From Flavobacteriaceae bacterium (GTDB lineage Bacteria; Bacteroidota; Bacteroidia; Flavobacteriales; Flavobacteriaceae), in contig JASBUG010000033.1 of assembly GCA_030148025.1 (NCBI GenBank), forward strand, positions 57,682 to 121,681: a stretch of DNA of 64,000 nt, in the 5' to 3' direction. Positions within the stretch are counted from its first letter, which is position 1, and the number at the start of each line of letters is the position of its first letter. Position numbers and translations under genes: made by a program. The notes under the pieces were generated by a model, which was not told the origin of the DNA, made no database searches, and worked only from the letters and a program-made list of their open reading frames with translations. Below are positions 36,354 to 44,865 of the stretch, piece by piece.

Positions 36354-37433
36354 ATGAAACCGCTGTTATTTAATAAACAATTGCTGAAGTTTATATTAAT
36401 GTTTTATTTTCTAGCTAGCGCACTAGGCGTACTTAGTGCTGTTTTAGTTAGATTAAACGGTTTTAACACCTCTTTTAGTTGGTCTAGAATTATCTTTAGC
36501 AACATCTTCAACTTAACTTCAAAATTTGTGTTTTTGTTTTTGGCCATTCTTTTTACCAAATACCTTATTAGTAAAAAAATCTCCATATTATATAGCATTC
36601 TTATCCATACATTTTTGTCAATTCTTCTTTCTTTTTACTCCACCACAATGAACACATGTTTAAACAAATTTGTTTATCAAGATGCTATAGATCTTAATTG
36701 GCAATATATATACATAAGAAGTATTGCAAATTCTGGTTTTAACTTTTTTGTTTACTTCTCTTTAATTACAATGGTCTATGCGTTTTATTATTTTCAAAAT
36801 CAAAAAGATTCAGAAATTAGACGATCAAATTTAACCGCTCAGCTATTAGACTCAAAAATAAAAGCATTGCAGTCTCAATTAAACCCCCATTTTTTATTTA
36901 ATAGCTTAAATGATATTTCGTCTCTAATGGATATTAGTGTTTCAAGGTCTCAAGATGCTATCGCCGATTTGAGTTCATTATTACGGCAAACCTTAAATTT
37001 AAAGGATGTAAGATACATCACTTTAGAAAAAGAGATTGAACTTCTTAGTAAATATATAGACATTGAAAAAATTAGATTTGCCGATAAAATTATACACACC
37101 ATTAAGATTGACCCAAATATCTCACATAATCTAGTGCCTCCATTAATGATTCAGCCAATCGTTGAGAACTCTATAAAGCATGGTTTCTCTTATAATCATG
37201 ATATAGTGAAAATTGAGGTAATTATTAAAAGCAATGACAATCAGTTAATTTTCTATATAAAGAATAATGGAGAGCTATTAGAGCATGATGAAAATATTAA
37301 TTATGGCACTGGATTAAGTAATGTACTTGAGCGCTTAAACACCTTATACGGTAATAAATTTACTTTTGAAATGGAAAACTCAAACAACTGGGTAGTTACC
37401 AAAATAATTATTCCCAAAATACTTCAAGAGTAA
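36354..37433 (+). CDS. sensor histidine kinase, LytS/YpdA (HisKA_7TM-less) type
   Basis: A 359-residue inner-membrane kinase with four N-terminal transmembrane helices (about 12-32, 52-70, 78-98, 127-147), a short coil, then the His_kinase domain. The phospho-acceptor is H179 in LNPHFLFNSLNDI. The ATP-binding N box is QPIVENSIKHGF and the G box GTGLSNVLERL. There is no extracellular sensor domain, so it probably senses membrane state. It pairs with the LytTR regulator upstream. Confidence 0.92.
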   Translation: MKPLLFNKQLLKFILMFYFLASALGVLSAVLVRLNGFNTSFSWSRIIFSNIFNLTSKFVFLFLAILFTKYLISKKISILYSILIHTFLSILLSFYSTTMNTCLNKFVYQDAIDLNWQYIYIRSIANSGFNFFVYFSLITMVYAFYYFQNQKDSEIRRSNLTAQLLDSKIKALQSQLNPHFLFNSLNDISSLMDISVSRSQDAIADLSSLLRQTLNLKDVRYITLEKEIELLSKYIDIEKIRFADKIIHTIKIDPNISHNLVPPLMIQPIVENSIKHGFSYNHDIVKIEVIIKSNDNQLIFYIKNNGELLEHDENINYGTGLSNVLERLNTLYGNKFTFEMENSNNWVVTKIIIPKILQE

Positions 37434-37462
37434 ACTTATAATCTAAATTATTCTACTTGTAC

Positions 37463-38551
37463 TTATTCAATATCATTAATAGTAATTGTTTCTTCAAACT
37501 CTTTATAGCTAACTTTTACAACTAATGCTTCTTCACCACTAAATGAAAAGCGTCCATCTTCAAGGACTTCTCCAGCTTCAGTGTTTAACAGTTCATAACT
37601 ACCTTTACTCGATGCAGAATACTCAATCCCATTTGCTGTTGTTACTATTGGGTTTATTCTTTTGTAATAATGCGTGCCTGATTGACTTAAAATAAATTCA
37701 ACCTCTATTCTCCAATCGACAAGACTATAATCATCACTAATTCCGGCAAAAACTATAAGTGGATTGTGAATACGCTTAGCCCAATCAGCACCATGGTGTC
37801 TTCCTTCGGGAACTTCTAGATAAAATGCATCCTTTCCATACTCAACCCCTTTATTGGATAGTAAATTTATTACTGGAACATAATAATTCCACTCTGCCGT
37901 TCCAATATCAAACCAAAACTTTGTGTTCCCAATTTGACTATCTTGAATATCATAAAACACATGATAATTGTCTACCCAAAAAGAAGGGGAGATTGAAGCA
38001 ACCATACCCCACTTATCATAAGTAATACTTGTCCACATAGTATGTAATCCAGAATAAGAGTAACCAAAAAAGGCTTTGTCTTCTTTTCTTCTTGATGACG
38101 CAAAATTATTCTCAACATATGGCACTATAAAATCTTGGGTAAAAACATGAAACTCCTCGGCATTTGGCTCGTAAGTTCCAGCCCATGAATCTAAATAAGG
38201 TAGCATATCACTAGTTCTGCTTGATGTATTATGAATACCAACCACAATAACTGGTTCAATTTTATTTTGTTCTATTAGGCTATTAAGTTTGTTTTCTAGA
38301 TCCCATGTTGTTCCCCAAATAGACTGACCATCTAAAAAGTAAACTGTTTTGTATTTCTTCGTACTATCATAATTTGGCGGTATATAGATAGTCAAGTTTC
38401 TTCCTTCAACTTGTTCATTAACGATTGTAGATGGTGTATTAGGCGTTTCTATTGGTCCATCATCAATATTATCTATTGATCTATCTATTGGTTCTGCGTT
38501 ACAAGCAACTAAAAAAGTAAACACAAAAACCCTAAATATTGTATTTTTCAT
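37463..38551 (-). CDS. esterase-like alpha/beta hydrolase lipoprotein
   Basis: A 362-residue lipoprotein (signal FVFTFLVAC). It matches the putative esterase/IroE-Fes fold: VYFLDGQSIWG near the N-terminus, the nucleophile elbow FGYSYSGLHT, and the late RHHGADWAK with the catalytic His. A C-terminal beta domain of about 90 residues follows. Such enzymes hydrolyse siderophore or carbohydrate esters; the substrate is unknown. ATG 38551 is used rather than a TTG three codons upstream. Convergent with the LytTR/kinase pair. Confidence 0.82.
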   Translation of the reverse strand: MKNTIFRVFVFTFLVACNAEPIDRSIDNIDDGPIETPNTPSTIVNEQVEGRNLTIYIPPNYDSTKKYKTVYFLDGQSIWGTTWDLENKLNSLIEQNKIEPVIVVGIHNTSSRTSDMLPYLDSWAGTYEPNAEEFHVFTQDFIVPYVENNFASSRRKEDKAFFGYSYSGLHTMWTSITYDKWGMVASISPSFWVDNYHVFYDIQDSQIGNTKFWFDIGTAEWNYYVPVINLLSNKGVEYGKDAFYLEVPEGRHHGADWAKRIHNPLIVFAGISDDYSLVDWRIEVEFILSQSGTHYYKRINPIVTTANGIEYSASSKGSYELLNTEAGEVLEDGRFSFSGEEALVVKVSYKEFEETITINDIE

Positions 38552-38610
38552 AGCCTTCAATTTTAAAATTTTAGAACCAAAATAACTGGTGTTATTAATG
38601 CCTGCGGATT

Positions 38611-38665
38611 TTTGTTATAACTACACAGTTTTAGTATATAAGTCTTTTAAAATTTGTTATAACTA
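38611..38665. promoter_or_regulatory. two direct repeats upstream of the esterase gene
   Basis: TTTGTTATAACTA occurs at 38611-38623 and 38653-38665, 42 bp apart (four helical turns), each containing the palindrome GTTATAAC. They lie 60-115 bp upstream of the lipoprotein gene, a layout expected for a dimeric regulator. Confidence 0.45.
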
Positions 38666-38703
38666 ATAACTATTAAGGGGGTTTTATTCTTGATTAAGTA
38701 CAA

Positions 38704-38737
38704 CAAAAAAGCCATTTCATTTCTGAAACGGCTTTTT
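38704..38737. terminator. bidirectional terminator after tRNA(CAT)
   Basis: GCCATTTCA / TGAAACGGC pair over 9 bp with one G-T, flanked by A6 and T5. It is placed 9 bp downstream of the minus-strand tRNA. Confidence 0.8.
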
Positions 38738-38745
38738 GAAAGAGG

Positions 38746-38819
38746 TGGTCCCACATGGGCTCGAACCATGGACCCCCTGATTATGAGTCAGGTGCTCTAA
38801 CCAACTGAGCTATAGGACC
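38746..38819 (-). tRNA. tRNA with anticodon CAT (Met or Ile2)
   Basis: Cloverleaf on the minus strand: acceptor GGTCCTA, anticodon stem CCTGA/TCAGG around loop CTCATAA (anticodon CAT), T loop TTCGAGC, discriminator A. It is not an initiator (1-72 is G-C). C4-G69 and C5-G68 resemble the pairs used by TilS to recognise tRNA-Ile2 in E. coli, so it may be the lysidine-modified isoleucine tRNA. Identity is unresolved. Confidence 0.9.
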
Positions 38820-38866
38820 AAATTAGGGTGCAATATTAACACTTATTTTAATTCTCTACAAGAAAT

Positions 38867-39280
38867 TTATTCTTTATTAACGCGCTCTTGACACAACTCT
38901 ATAAGCACTCCATTTGTTGATCTTGGGTGTAGAAATGCAACTAATTTGTTATCAGCTCCTTTCTTAGGTGTTTCATTTAAAACCGTAAATCCTTCTTTTT
39001 TTAAACGTTCAATTTCAAATTCAATATCATCAACATCAAAAGCTATATGATGAATACCTTCTCCTTTTTTATCAATAAACTTTGCAATAGGGCTATTATC
39101 GTTAGTAGCTTCTAATAGTTCAATTTTATTACTTCCAACTTTAAAGAAAGACGTTTTTACGCCTTCACTTTCTACTTCTTCCACCTTATAATGAGGCTCA
39201 CCAAAAAGCTTTTCAAACAAACTATTTGAAGCTTCAATATCTTTTACTGCAATGCCTATATGCTCTATTTTATTCATCAT
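38867..39280 (-). CDS. mce: methylmalonyl-CoA epimerase
   Basis: A 137-residue VOC-fold metalloenzyme that interconverts (S)- and (R)-methylmalonyl-CoA. Metal-site segments: KIEHIGIAVKDI, KIELLEAT, GIHHIAFDVDDI and VLIELCQ. Length is normal. Start at 39280 or 39277. Divergent from rbfA with which it shares a 69-bp promoter region. Confidence 0.92.
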   Translation of the reverse strand: MMNKIEHIGIAVKDIEASNSLFEKLFGEPHYKVEEVESEGVKTSFFKVGSNKIELLEATNDNSPIAKFIDKKGEGIHHIAFDVDDIEFEIERLKKEGFTVLNETPKKGADNKLVAFLHPRSTNGVLIELCQERVNKE

Positions 39281-39294
39281 ACTGCAAATTTAAT

Positions 39295-39302
39295 CTAAAA
39301 GC
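39295..39302 (-). promoter_or_regulatory. -7 element for mce
   Basis: On the minus strand TAAATTTG matches TAnnTTTG, 15 bp upstream of the mce start. Confidence 0.5.
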
Positions 39303-39337
39303 TCAATCTTTTAAAGCAATAACAACCGAAATAATAT

Positions 39338-39345
39338 TATTTTTG
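39338..39345 (+). promoter_or_regulatory. -7 element for rbfA
   Basis: TATTTTTG matches TAnnTTTG but ends 5 bp before the rbfA ATG, so the transcript would be leaderless or nearly so. Confidence 0.45.
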
Positions 39346-39349
39346 CCTT

Positions 39350-39742
39350 ATGGAAAGTAATAGACAAAAAAAGATTGCGTCAGTATTGCAGCGAGATTTA
39401 GTAGATGTGCTACAAAGTGCAGCTACACAGGGAGGTATGAGGGGTATTATTATCTCAGTAACGAAAGTGAATGTGACAGTGGACCTATCTATTGCCAAGG
39501 TGTATCTTAGTATTTTTCCAATTGATAAAGGCGAAGCGTTAATTGAGGGTATACAATCTAACGCCGCATTAATAAAGCACGAATTGGCGCAACGTACAAG
39601 AAATCAATTACGCCGTATGCCTCAATTAAATTTTTATATTGATGATTCTTTAGAATATATTGATAATATTGATCGTTCTCTAAAAGGCTTAGACAATCCG
39701 CTTAAAGATCCGGACTCTTTAGCCAAAAGAAAAAAGAAATAA
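39350..39742 (+). CDS. rbfA: 30S ribosome-binding factor RbfA
   Basis: A 130-residue KH-fold protein needed for 16S rRNA 5'-end maturation. The start ESNRQKKIASVLQRDLVDVL and the C-terminal RTRNQLRRMPQLNFYIDDSLEY are diagnostic. The stop directly precedes the TTG start of the permease gene. Confidence 0.94.
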   Translation: MESNRQKKIASVLQRDLVDVLQSAATQGGMRGIIISVTKVNVTVDLSIAKVYLSIFPIDKGEALIEGIQSNAALIKHELAQRTRNQLRRMPQLNFYIDDSLEYIDNIDRSLKGLDNPLKDPDSLAKRKKK

Positions 39743-40945
39743 TTGAGTTTTCCGTTTTATATAGCTAAACGATACCTGCTTTCTAAAAGCAGTAATAATG
39801 CTATTAATTTTATTACCATTATCGCCGCTATAGGTGTTATTATTGGTTCTGCTTCTCTGTTTATAGTGCTCTCTGGATTTGCGGGATTAAAAGATTTTAG
39901 TTTACAATTCTCGTCTATTGTTGATCCCGACCTAAAAGCAGTGTCAGCAAAAGGTAAAAATTTTACCTTATCACAACAACAATTACAACAACTTAATGAC
40001 CTTGAGACAGTAGCCTCTTTTTCAAAGGTGATCGAGGAACGTGCAGTTTTAGGTTACGACAATAAGAAACTTATTGTAACCTTAAAAGGAGTTGACAATA
40101 ATTACCCAAAAGCCACCATTGACTCTATTTTATTTCAAGGACAGTGGTTTGAACCTGGGACAGATCAAATTGTTGTTGGCCTAGGTATCTCTAATAACCT
40201 ATCTATTGGCGTTTTTGATTATGGACAATCTATCAATATTGCTGTACCAAAACCTGGAAAAGGACAAATTACTTCAGTAAATGCCGCATATAGTTCTGTT
40301 ACAGCAATTAATTCTGGCCTATTTCAAATTAATGAAGACCTTGACTACTCATACGTATATGCCAATTTAGAAACTGCAGCATATTTATTAAACTACAAAG
40401 AAGGGCAAATCAGTGCTCTTGAATTTAAGTTAAATAACATAGATGATATCGAGATGGCCAGAGAAGATATTAATGCGATTCTAGGAGATACTGCTATTTT
40501 AAAGACCAGAGCTCAATTAAATGATGCCCTCTATAAGATGCTGAATACAGAAGAGGTTGCTGTATATTTAATATTTACCCTTGTTTTAATAATTGCCTTA
40601 TTTAATGTTATTGGGTCTATTATTATGATGATATTAGATAAAAAGAAAAACTTGAATACCTTATATAACTTAGGAATAACGGTTAAAGACATAAAACGTA
40701 TCTTCTTTATACAAGGAAGTTTAATGTCTGTTGTGGGTGGTGCTATTGGGTTGTTTCTTGGATATGTTGTGGTGTGGCTTCAAAGTCAATTTTCATTGGT
40801 TATGATCACACAAACCCTACCATATCCAGTTATTGTTCAGTTTAAGAATTTTATAATTGTCTTTATTACAATTTCAGTTTTAGGAATAATTGCTTCTAAG
40901 ATCGCTTCATACAGAATTTCAAAACGCCTAATAACAACAGTTTAA
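39743..40945 (+). CDS. ABC transporter permease, LolC/LolE/FtsX-like
   Basis: A 400-residue inner-membrane permease with the MacB/FtsX layout: one N-terminal helix (NAINFITIIAAIGVIIGSASLFIVL), a periplasmic domain (about 55-265), then three C-terminal helices. The N-terminus PFYIAKRYLLSKSSNNAINFIT matches the lipoprotein-releasing LolC/E family. The start is TTG at 39743, directly following the rbfA stop; no ATG is available before the conserved start. Lipoprotein release is the probable role. The 3' end overlaps dusB by 4 bp. Confidence 0.87.
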   Translation: MSFPFYIAKRYLLSKSSNNAINFITIIAAIGVIIGSASLFIVLSGFAGLKDFSLQFSSIVDPDLKAVSAKGKNFTLSQQQLQQLNDLETVASFSKVIEERAVLGYDNKKLIVTLKGVDNNYPKATIDSILFQGQWFEPGTDQIVVGLGISNNLSIGVFDYGQSINIAVPKPGKGQITSVNAAYSSVTAINSGLFQINEDLDYSYVYANLETAAYLLNYKEGQISALEFKLNNIDDIEMAREDINAILGDTAILKTRAQLNDALYKMLNTEEVAVYLIFTLVLIIALFNVIGSIIMMILDKKKNLNTLYNLGITVKDIKRIFFIQGSLMSVVGGAIGLFLGYVVVWLQSQFSLVMITQTLPYPVIVQFKNFIIVFITISVLGIIASKIASYRISKRLITTV

Positions 40946-41934
40946 ACAAACTGATGGTTTGAAAACTTTTCTTCTACCTCATCAAATGCCGCAAACACAT
41001 CTTTGGCATCATCGCTGGTAACCATTTTTGTTCTATACTCTTTAAAATGCGGAATTCCCTTAAAGTAATTGGTATAATGGCGTCTTGTTTCTAAAACACC
41101 TAGCACTTCTCCTTTCCAGTCAATTGACATTTGTAAATGTCGTCTAGCTGCATCAAGGCGTTCCTTCATGGTTATTGGAGCTAAATGTTCTCCTGTATTA
41201 ATATAATGTTTTACCTGTTTAAAAAACCAAGGATTTCCAATAGTTGCCCTGCCAATCATAGCGCCATCAAGTCCATATTTATCTCTCATCTCTACAGCGC
41301 GTTCTGGTGTATTAACATCACCATTCCCAAATACAGGAATATGCATTCTTTGGTTGTTCTTAACCTCGGCTATAGGCTCCCAGTTAGCGTGTCCTTTATA
41401 CATTTGTGCTCTTGTTCGTCCATGTATAGCAATAGCTTTACAACCTACATCTTGCAACCTTTCGGCTACCTCAACAATTTTAATAGAATCATGATCCCAG
41501 CCTAAACGTGTTTTAACAGTAATAGGAAGTGTGGTGTGCTTAACCATTTCTTTAGTTAGCTTCACCATTAAATCGATATCTTTTAAAATTCCTGCGCCTG
41601 CGCCTTTACTTACTACTTTTTTAACAGGACAACCAAAATTAATATCAATGATATCTGGATTAGATTTTTCAACGATCTCAACCGACTTCAACATACTGTC
41701 TAAATTGGCTCCAAAAATTTGAATGCCGACAGGACGTTCTTTTTCATAAATATCTAGTTTCATGGTACTTTTGGCAGCATCACGAATAAGTCCTTCACTA
41801 GAAATAAATTCAGTATATACCACATCTGCTCCTTGCTCCTTACACAAAGCTCTAAAAGGAGGGTCACTTACATCTTCCATTGGCGCTAATAGCAATGGAA
41901 AATCTGGTAGTTCTATATTATCAATTTTCACCAT
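40942..41934 (-). CDS. dusB: tRNA-dihydrouridine synthase DusB-like
   Basis: A 330-residue FMN enzyme that reduces uridine to dihydrouridine in tRNA. LLLAPMEDVSDPPFRALC opens the barrel, the catalytic cysteine is in DINFGCPVKKVVSKGAGAG, and VKTRLGWD, IHGRTRAQMYKG and GNGDV with MIGRATIGNPW form the FMN site. Length is typical. Confidence 0.93.
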   Translation of the reverse strand: MVKIDNIELPDFPLLLAPMEDVSDPPFRALCKEQGADVVYTEFISSEGLIRDAAKSTMKLDIYEKERPVGIQIFGANLDSMLKSVEIVEKSNPDIIDINFGCPVKKVVSKGAGAGILKDIDLMVKLTKEMVKHTTLPITVKTRLGWDHDSIKIVEVAERLQDVGCKAIAIHGRTRAQMYKGHANWEPIAEVKNNQRMHIPVFGNGDVNTPERAVEMRDKYGLDGAMIGRATIGNPWFFKQVKHYINTGEHLAPITMKERLDAARRHLQMSIDWKGEVLGVLETRRHYTNYFKGIPHFKEYRTKMVTSDDAKDVFAAFDEVEEKFSNHQFV

Positions 41935-41945
41935 AATTTATGGCG

Positions 41946-41953
41946 CAAAGTTA
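41946..41953 (-). promoter_or_regulatory. -7 element for dusB
   Basis: On the minus strand TAACTTTG matches TAnnTTTG, 12 bp upstream of the dusB start. Confidence 0.5.
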
Positions 41954-41976
41954 CATTTTTATTTATTTTGCAAGTG

Positions 41977-42537
41977 ATGAAAGAGTTTATAGAATATATT
42001 AAACAATACGTTCAGCTTTCGGAAGCTGCTGAAAAGGAAATTCAAAGAACGGCATTAATAGAAAATGTTGAAAAAGGACATGTAATTTTAAAAGATGGGA
42101 GAACGTGTAAACGTGTTTATTTCTTATCAAAAGGAACAGTTCGTGTTTATTTTTATCAAAAGGGGAAAGATATAACTCATTGGATCTATCCAGATAATAT
42201 GATGTTCACTTCTTGGGGAAGTTATTTGTTGAGAAAGCCCGCTTCTGAATACTTAGAAACAATAGAAGCCTCAACTCTTATTTCGTTATCCTATGATGAT
42301 TGGCAAGAATTGTACCTTAAATATCCAGAATTAGAGCGATTTGGGCGTCTTGTGGTTGAGGAACAAATAGGTTTAATTGACGACTTTTATAAGGGCTATT
42401 ATTTTTTAACTGCTAAAGAAAAATATGATCTGTTAATTGAGGTATATCCATCAATTATTCAACGTGCTAATCTTGGTTATATCGCGTCTATGTTAGGTAT
42501 TTCTCAAGAAACCTTAAGTCGTATTCGTGGAAAATAA
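41977..42537 (+). CDS. Crp/Fnr family transcriptional regulator
   Basis: A 186-residue regulator: cyclic-nucleotide-binding-like beta-barrel (about 20-110), dimer helix (about 112-140), C-terminal winged HTH (about 145-186). The recognition helix SQETLSRIRG contains E178-x-x-S181-R182, the E-x-x-S-R pattern by which FNR reads TTGAT half-sites. There is one cysteine (C44), so no FNR-type Fe-S cluster, and no clear cAMP phosphate-binding Arg-Ala pair. ATG 41977 is used; an upstream TTG at 41968 is weaker. It lies 4 kb from six matching dyads and is the best local candidate to bind them. Confidence 0.9.
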   Translation: MKEFIEYIKQYVQLSEAAEKEIQRTALIENVEKGHVILKDGRTCKRVYFLSKGTVRVYFYQKGKDITHWIYPDNMMFTSWGSYLLRKPASEYLETIEASTLISLSYDDWQELYLKYPELERFGRLVVEEQIGLIDDFYKGYYFLTAKEKYDLLIEVYPSIIQRANLGYIASMLGISQETLSRIRGK

Positions 42538-42569
42538 AAAAGGTCCTTGCAAACTACAAGAACCTTTTA
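42536..42569. terminator. probable intrinsic terminator
   Basis: AAAAGGTCCTTG pairs with CAAGAACCTTTT (one mismatch), loop CAAACTA, immediately after the Crp/Fnr stop and facing the DUF5777 gene. Confidence 0.6.
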
Positions 42570-42587
42570 AAACCCAATAATAATCGC

Positions 42588-43439
42588 TTAGAAAACACGA
42601 ACGATATTAAACCCAAAGAACACATCTCCTTTGCTCCAATCGCCTTCTGCATTACTAATAAACCCAGGTTCGTTGGTTGATTGTGCATTAGAGAATAATA
42701 ATTGAAATACGTGCCCTCCAGTTTCAATATCAACGCCCACAGTTAGTGGGTTTTTATATATAGAATTTTCATGTCTGTTAAAATTATAAACATAGTCTAA
42801 ATTAAGAGACATACGTTTACTTATCTTTACTCTTCCTCCAGCTCCTAAAGCTATTTGGTTATGTTTTTGAAACGGTTCTAAAACCAAATTCTGTCTTACA
42901 AATGTTGGCGCTAACTCTAATGACAGATTGTTAGATACGCGTCTTGAAATTAATAATTGTGATGCATAGCTTAACCTGTCACCAAACTTTAAAAACGGGA
43001 AACGCTCTTTTCTAAGTTCTGAATTAATGTTAATCGTACCATAAACAGCGATATTTAAAGGAAATGTTTGCGATTGAGATTTCAGCTTTACTTTAGCAGA
43101 CATTGCATAAGTCTTTCTTACAGATTCTCTGCTTATACCCAATTGTACTCCCTTCATCGCTCCATATACTAATTGAATTTTTGTATTCGCGTTATCAAAC
43201 CCAAAAAATGTAGTCAACCCATCTTTTAATGTTCCAAACCTGTGCGAAACATACAAGTATAAATCACCTTTCTCTGCTATTTTAGTCGATTGTAAATTTC
43301 CAATTTTCATTGCCTTAAAAGCAGGTTGTTCATAGGTTTCTTCTTTGGCTTCAGATTCAATTTCATTAAGCAAATCCTCTTGTGCATAAAGTGTTATACC
43401 AAAACATAAAAATGTTATGTAAAATATATATTGTTTCAT
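42588..43439 (-). CDS. DUF5777 family outer-membrane beta-barrel protein
   Basis: A 283-residue exported protein (signal ITFLCFGITLYAQ). The segment AMKIGNLQSTKIAEKGDLYLYVSHRFG and the following amphipathic strands ending FFGFNIVRVF match the DUF5777 barrel family of Bacteroidota. It lies 127 bp after the OB-fold gene on the same strand without an obvious intervening terminator. It may be the tail of the Crp/Fnr-type operon that encodes cytochrome c and YceI. Confidence 0.82.
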   Translation of the reverse strand: MKQYIFYITFLCFGITLYAQEDLLNEIESEAKEETYEQPAFKAMKIGNLQSTKIAEKGDLYLYVSHRFGTLKDGLTTFFGFDNANTKIQLVYGAMKGVQLGISRESVRKTYAMSAKVKLKSQSQTFPLNIAVYGTININSELRKERFPFLKFGDRLSYASQLLISRRVSNNLSLELAPTFVRQNLVLEPFQKHNQIALGAGGRVKISKRMSLNLDYVYNFNRHENSIYKNPLTVGVDIETGGHVFQLLFSNAQSTNEPGFISNAEGDWSKGDVFFGFNIVRVF

Positions 43440-43566
43440 CTGTTTAAAATTTTATAGTTTACTGAAAATGGAGAAACAAAAAATTTCTGCACATTCAGGA
43501 ATTCACATAAAAAATTTGATCATTCTGTATTGACTATAATGATAAAATTTGTTTATGCTCATTTCA

Positions 43567-43962
43567 TTACTGTTGTTTTATAATTATTGTTTTATCAAGT
43601 TTAATTTCTTCTAATAGATCGTCATAACCTATTAGTCTGCCCTTAACTGTTATTTCTTGATTTGTTTCAAGGTTAGATAAATCTTCTATTTTTAATAGCT
43701 GGCAATATATTCCTCCCTTTAACATAACCCCCTTTTCATCTTTGGTTTCAATAGTTCCAGTAAGCTCTACAGCTTGACCGTTAAAATCAAAACTATCTCC
43801 TTTAACCGTCTCTAAAAGGTCTTTAGCTTTGCCTTTAAATATCACTACAGTTTCTTCAATAGATTCATGCGGTTTATAAACTATTTTTTTTACTAGTAAA
43901 ACTGTTGTGAAAATGAGTGCTACAACACCAACTACTAACTTATTTCTTTTCGACAAGCTCAT
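43567..43962 (-). CDS. membrane-anchored OB-fold (tRNA_anti-like) protein
   Basis: A 131-residue protein with an N-terminal transmembrane helix (about 8-27, LVVGVVALIFTTVLLVKKIV) and a soluble domain (about 45-131) with beta pattern GQAVELTGTIETKDEKGVMLKGGIYCQL...TVKGRLIGYDDLL, which resembles the tRNA_anti-like OB fold. Its start lies within the end of the YceI gene (23-bp overlap). Partner or ligand unknown. Confidence 0.75.
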   Translation of the reverse strand: MSLSKRNKLVVGVVALIFTTVLLVKKIVYKPHESIEETVVIFKGKAKDLLETVKGDSFDFNGQAVELTGTIETKDEKGVMLKGGIYCQLLKIEDLSNLETNQEITVKGRLIGYDDLLEEIKLDKTIIIKQQ

Positions 43963-44488
43963 ACTCTAGAGTTACAATTATTTCTTTTGCTATTTTCTTT
44001 CGAACTATCTTAGGAATATCAATATCAAAGTCTTCTGGTTTAACAACAAATCTTGAGTTTAATAGGATTTTACTATCTACCATACTAAATTTTGAAATAG
44101 TATTTATGGCTTTTTCTTTTCCTCTAATATTAAGCGTTCCTGAAAGTTTATACTCTTGTTCCTCAGATTTGATTTTGTTAAAATCAAAACCTTCAAGTGT
44201 TCCCTTGAAAGTCGCTTTAGGAAACTTGTCAGAATCCATATAATTCTCATTAAAATGCTCTTCCATTAAAGCAACTTTAAAATGAAATGACTTTACAAAA
44301 AGTAAGGCAGCGATGTCTCCTGTTTTACTATTTAAAACCACTGTTGTACTATTATTTTTAGCTTCAATAGGTTCAAAAGCTTCAACAGATGCTTTAAAAT
44401 CGGTAGTGCCTGTTTTAGTAAAATATTTATTTTGTGCAGTAGTCGATATGAACCCAATCATCATCAACAGTAATATTACTCTTCTCAT
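43940..44488 (-). CDS. YceI family protein
   Basis: A 182-residue periplasmic protein (signal LLLMMIGFISTTAQ). The lipocalin-like YceI fold is visible in FKASVEAFEPIEAKNNSTTVVLN, ALLFVKSFHFKVALMEEHFNENYMDSDKFPKATFKG and the LNIRGKEKAI motif. YceI proteins bind amphiphiles such as isoprenoid quinones. It is in the leftward operon after a cytochrome c gene (11-bp gap), which suggests a quinone or lipid-linked redox role. Confidence 0.88.
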   Translation of the reverse strand: MRRVILLLMMIGFISTTAQNKYFTKTGTTDFKASVEAFEPIEAKNNSTTVVLNSKTGDIAALLFVKSFHFKVALMEEHFNENYMDSDKFPKATFKGTLEGFDFNKIKSEEQEYKLSGTLNIRGKEKAINTISKFSMVDSKILLNSRFVVKPEDFDIDIPKIVRKKIAKEIIVTLEYELVEKK

Positions 44489-44499
44489 AGTTTCTTAGT

Positions 44500-44862
44500 T
44501 TATTGTTCTAATAATCCATCTGTAACCCATTTATCCATTATCTGCCTTATTTGTGGCGACAAAACTCCTTGTTGCGGCATTGGGTTGGTAGCATCATTCA
44601 TACGCTGAATTAAGTTGCGTTGTTGTGCAGCTAACTTGGTGTTTTGAAAGGTTGATAAGTCAAGCCCATCACTTGGTGCTGAACCTCCATGACATGTAAT
44701 ACAATTATTAAACATAATTGCTTCTACATCAGATTTATAAGTAACTGTTCTGTTTAAAGGAGGTAGTGTAGATGTATCTCCTTCATCTATTATGGCAGTA
44801 GTACAGCTATTTAAAGCGAAAACCATAGCAATAACTGCTGTATATAAAATTGTTTTTTTCAT
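44500..44862 (-). CDS. monoheme c-type cytochrome lipoprotein
   Basis: A 120-residue lipoprotein (lipobox Cys20 in VFALNSC). The heme-c site is C54-I-T-C57-H58 in MFNNCITCHGG. The probable axial ligand is M95 in NPMPQQG, followed by the terminal helix QIRQIMDKWVTDGL typical of class I cytochromes. It is likely membrane-tethered, passing electrons in the periplasm. It sits 3 bp after the upstream lipoprotein gene. Confidence 0.87.
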   Translation of the reverse strand: MKKTILYTAVIAMVFALNSCTTAIIDEGDTSTLPPLNRTVTYKSDVEAIMFNNCITCHGGSAPSDGLDLSTFQNTKLAAQQRNLIQRMNDATNPMPQQGVLSPQIRQIMDKWVTDGLLEQ

Positions 44863-44865
44863 GGT

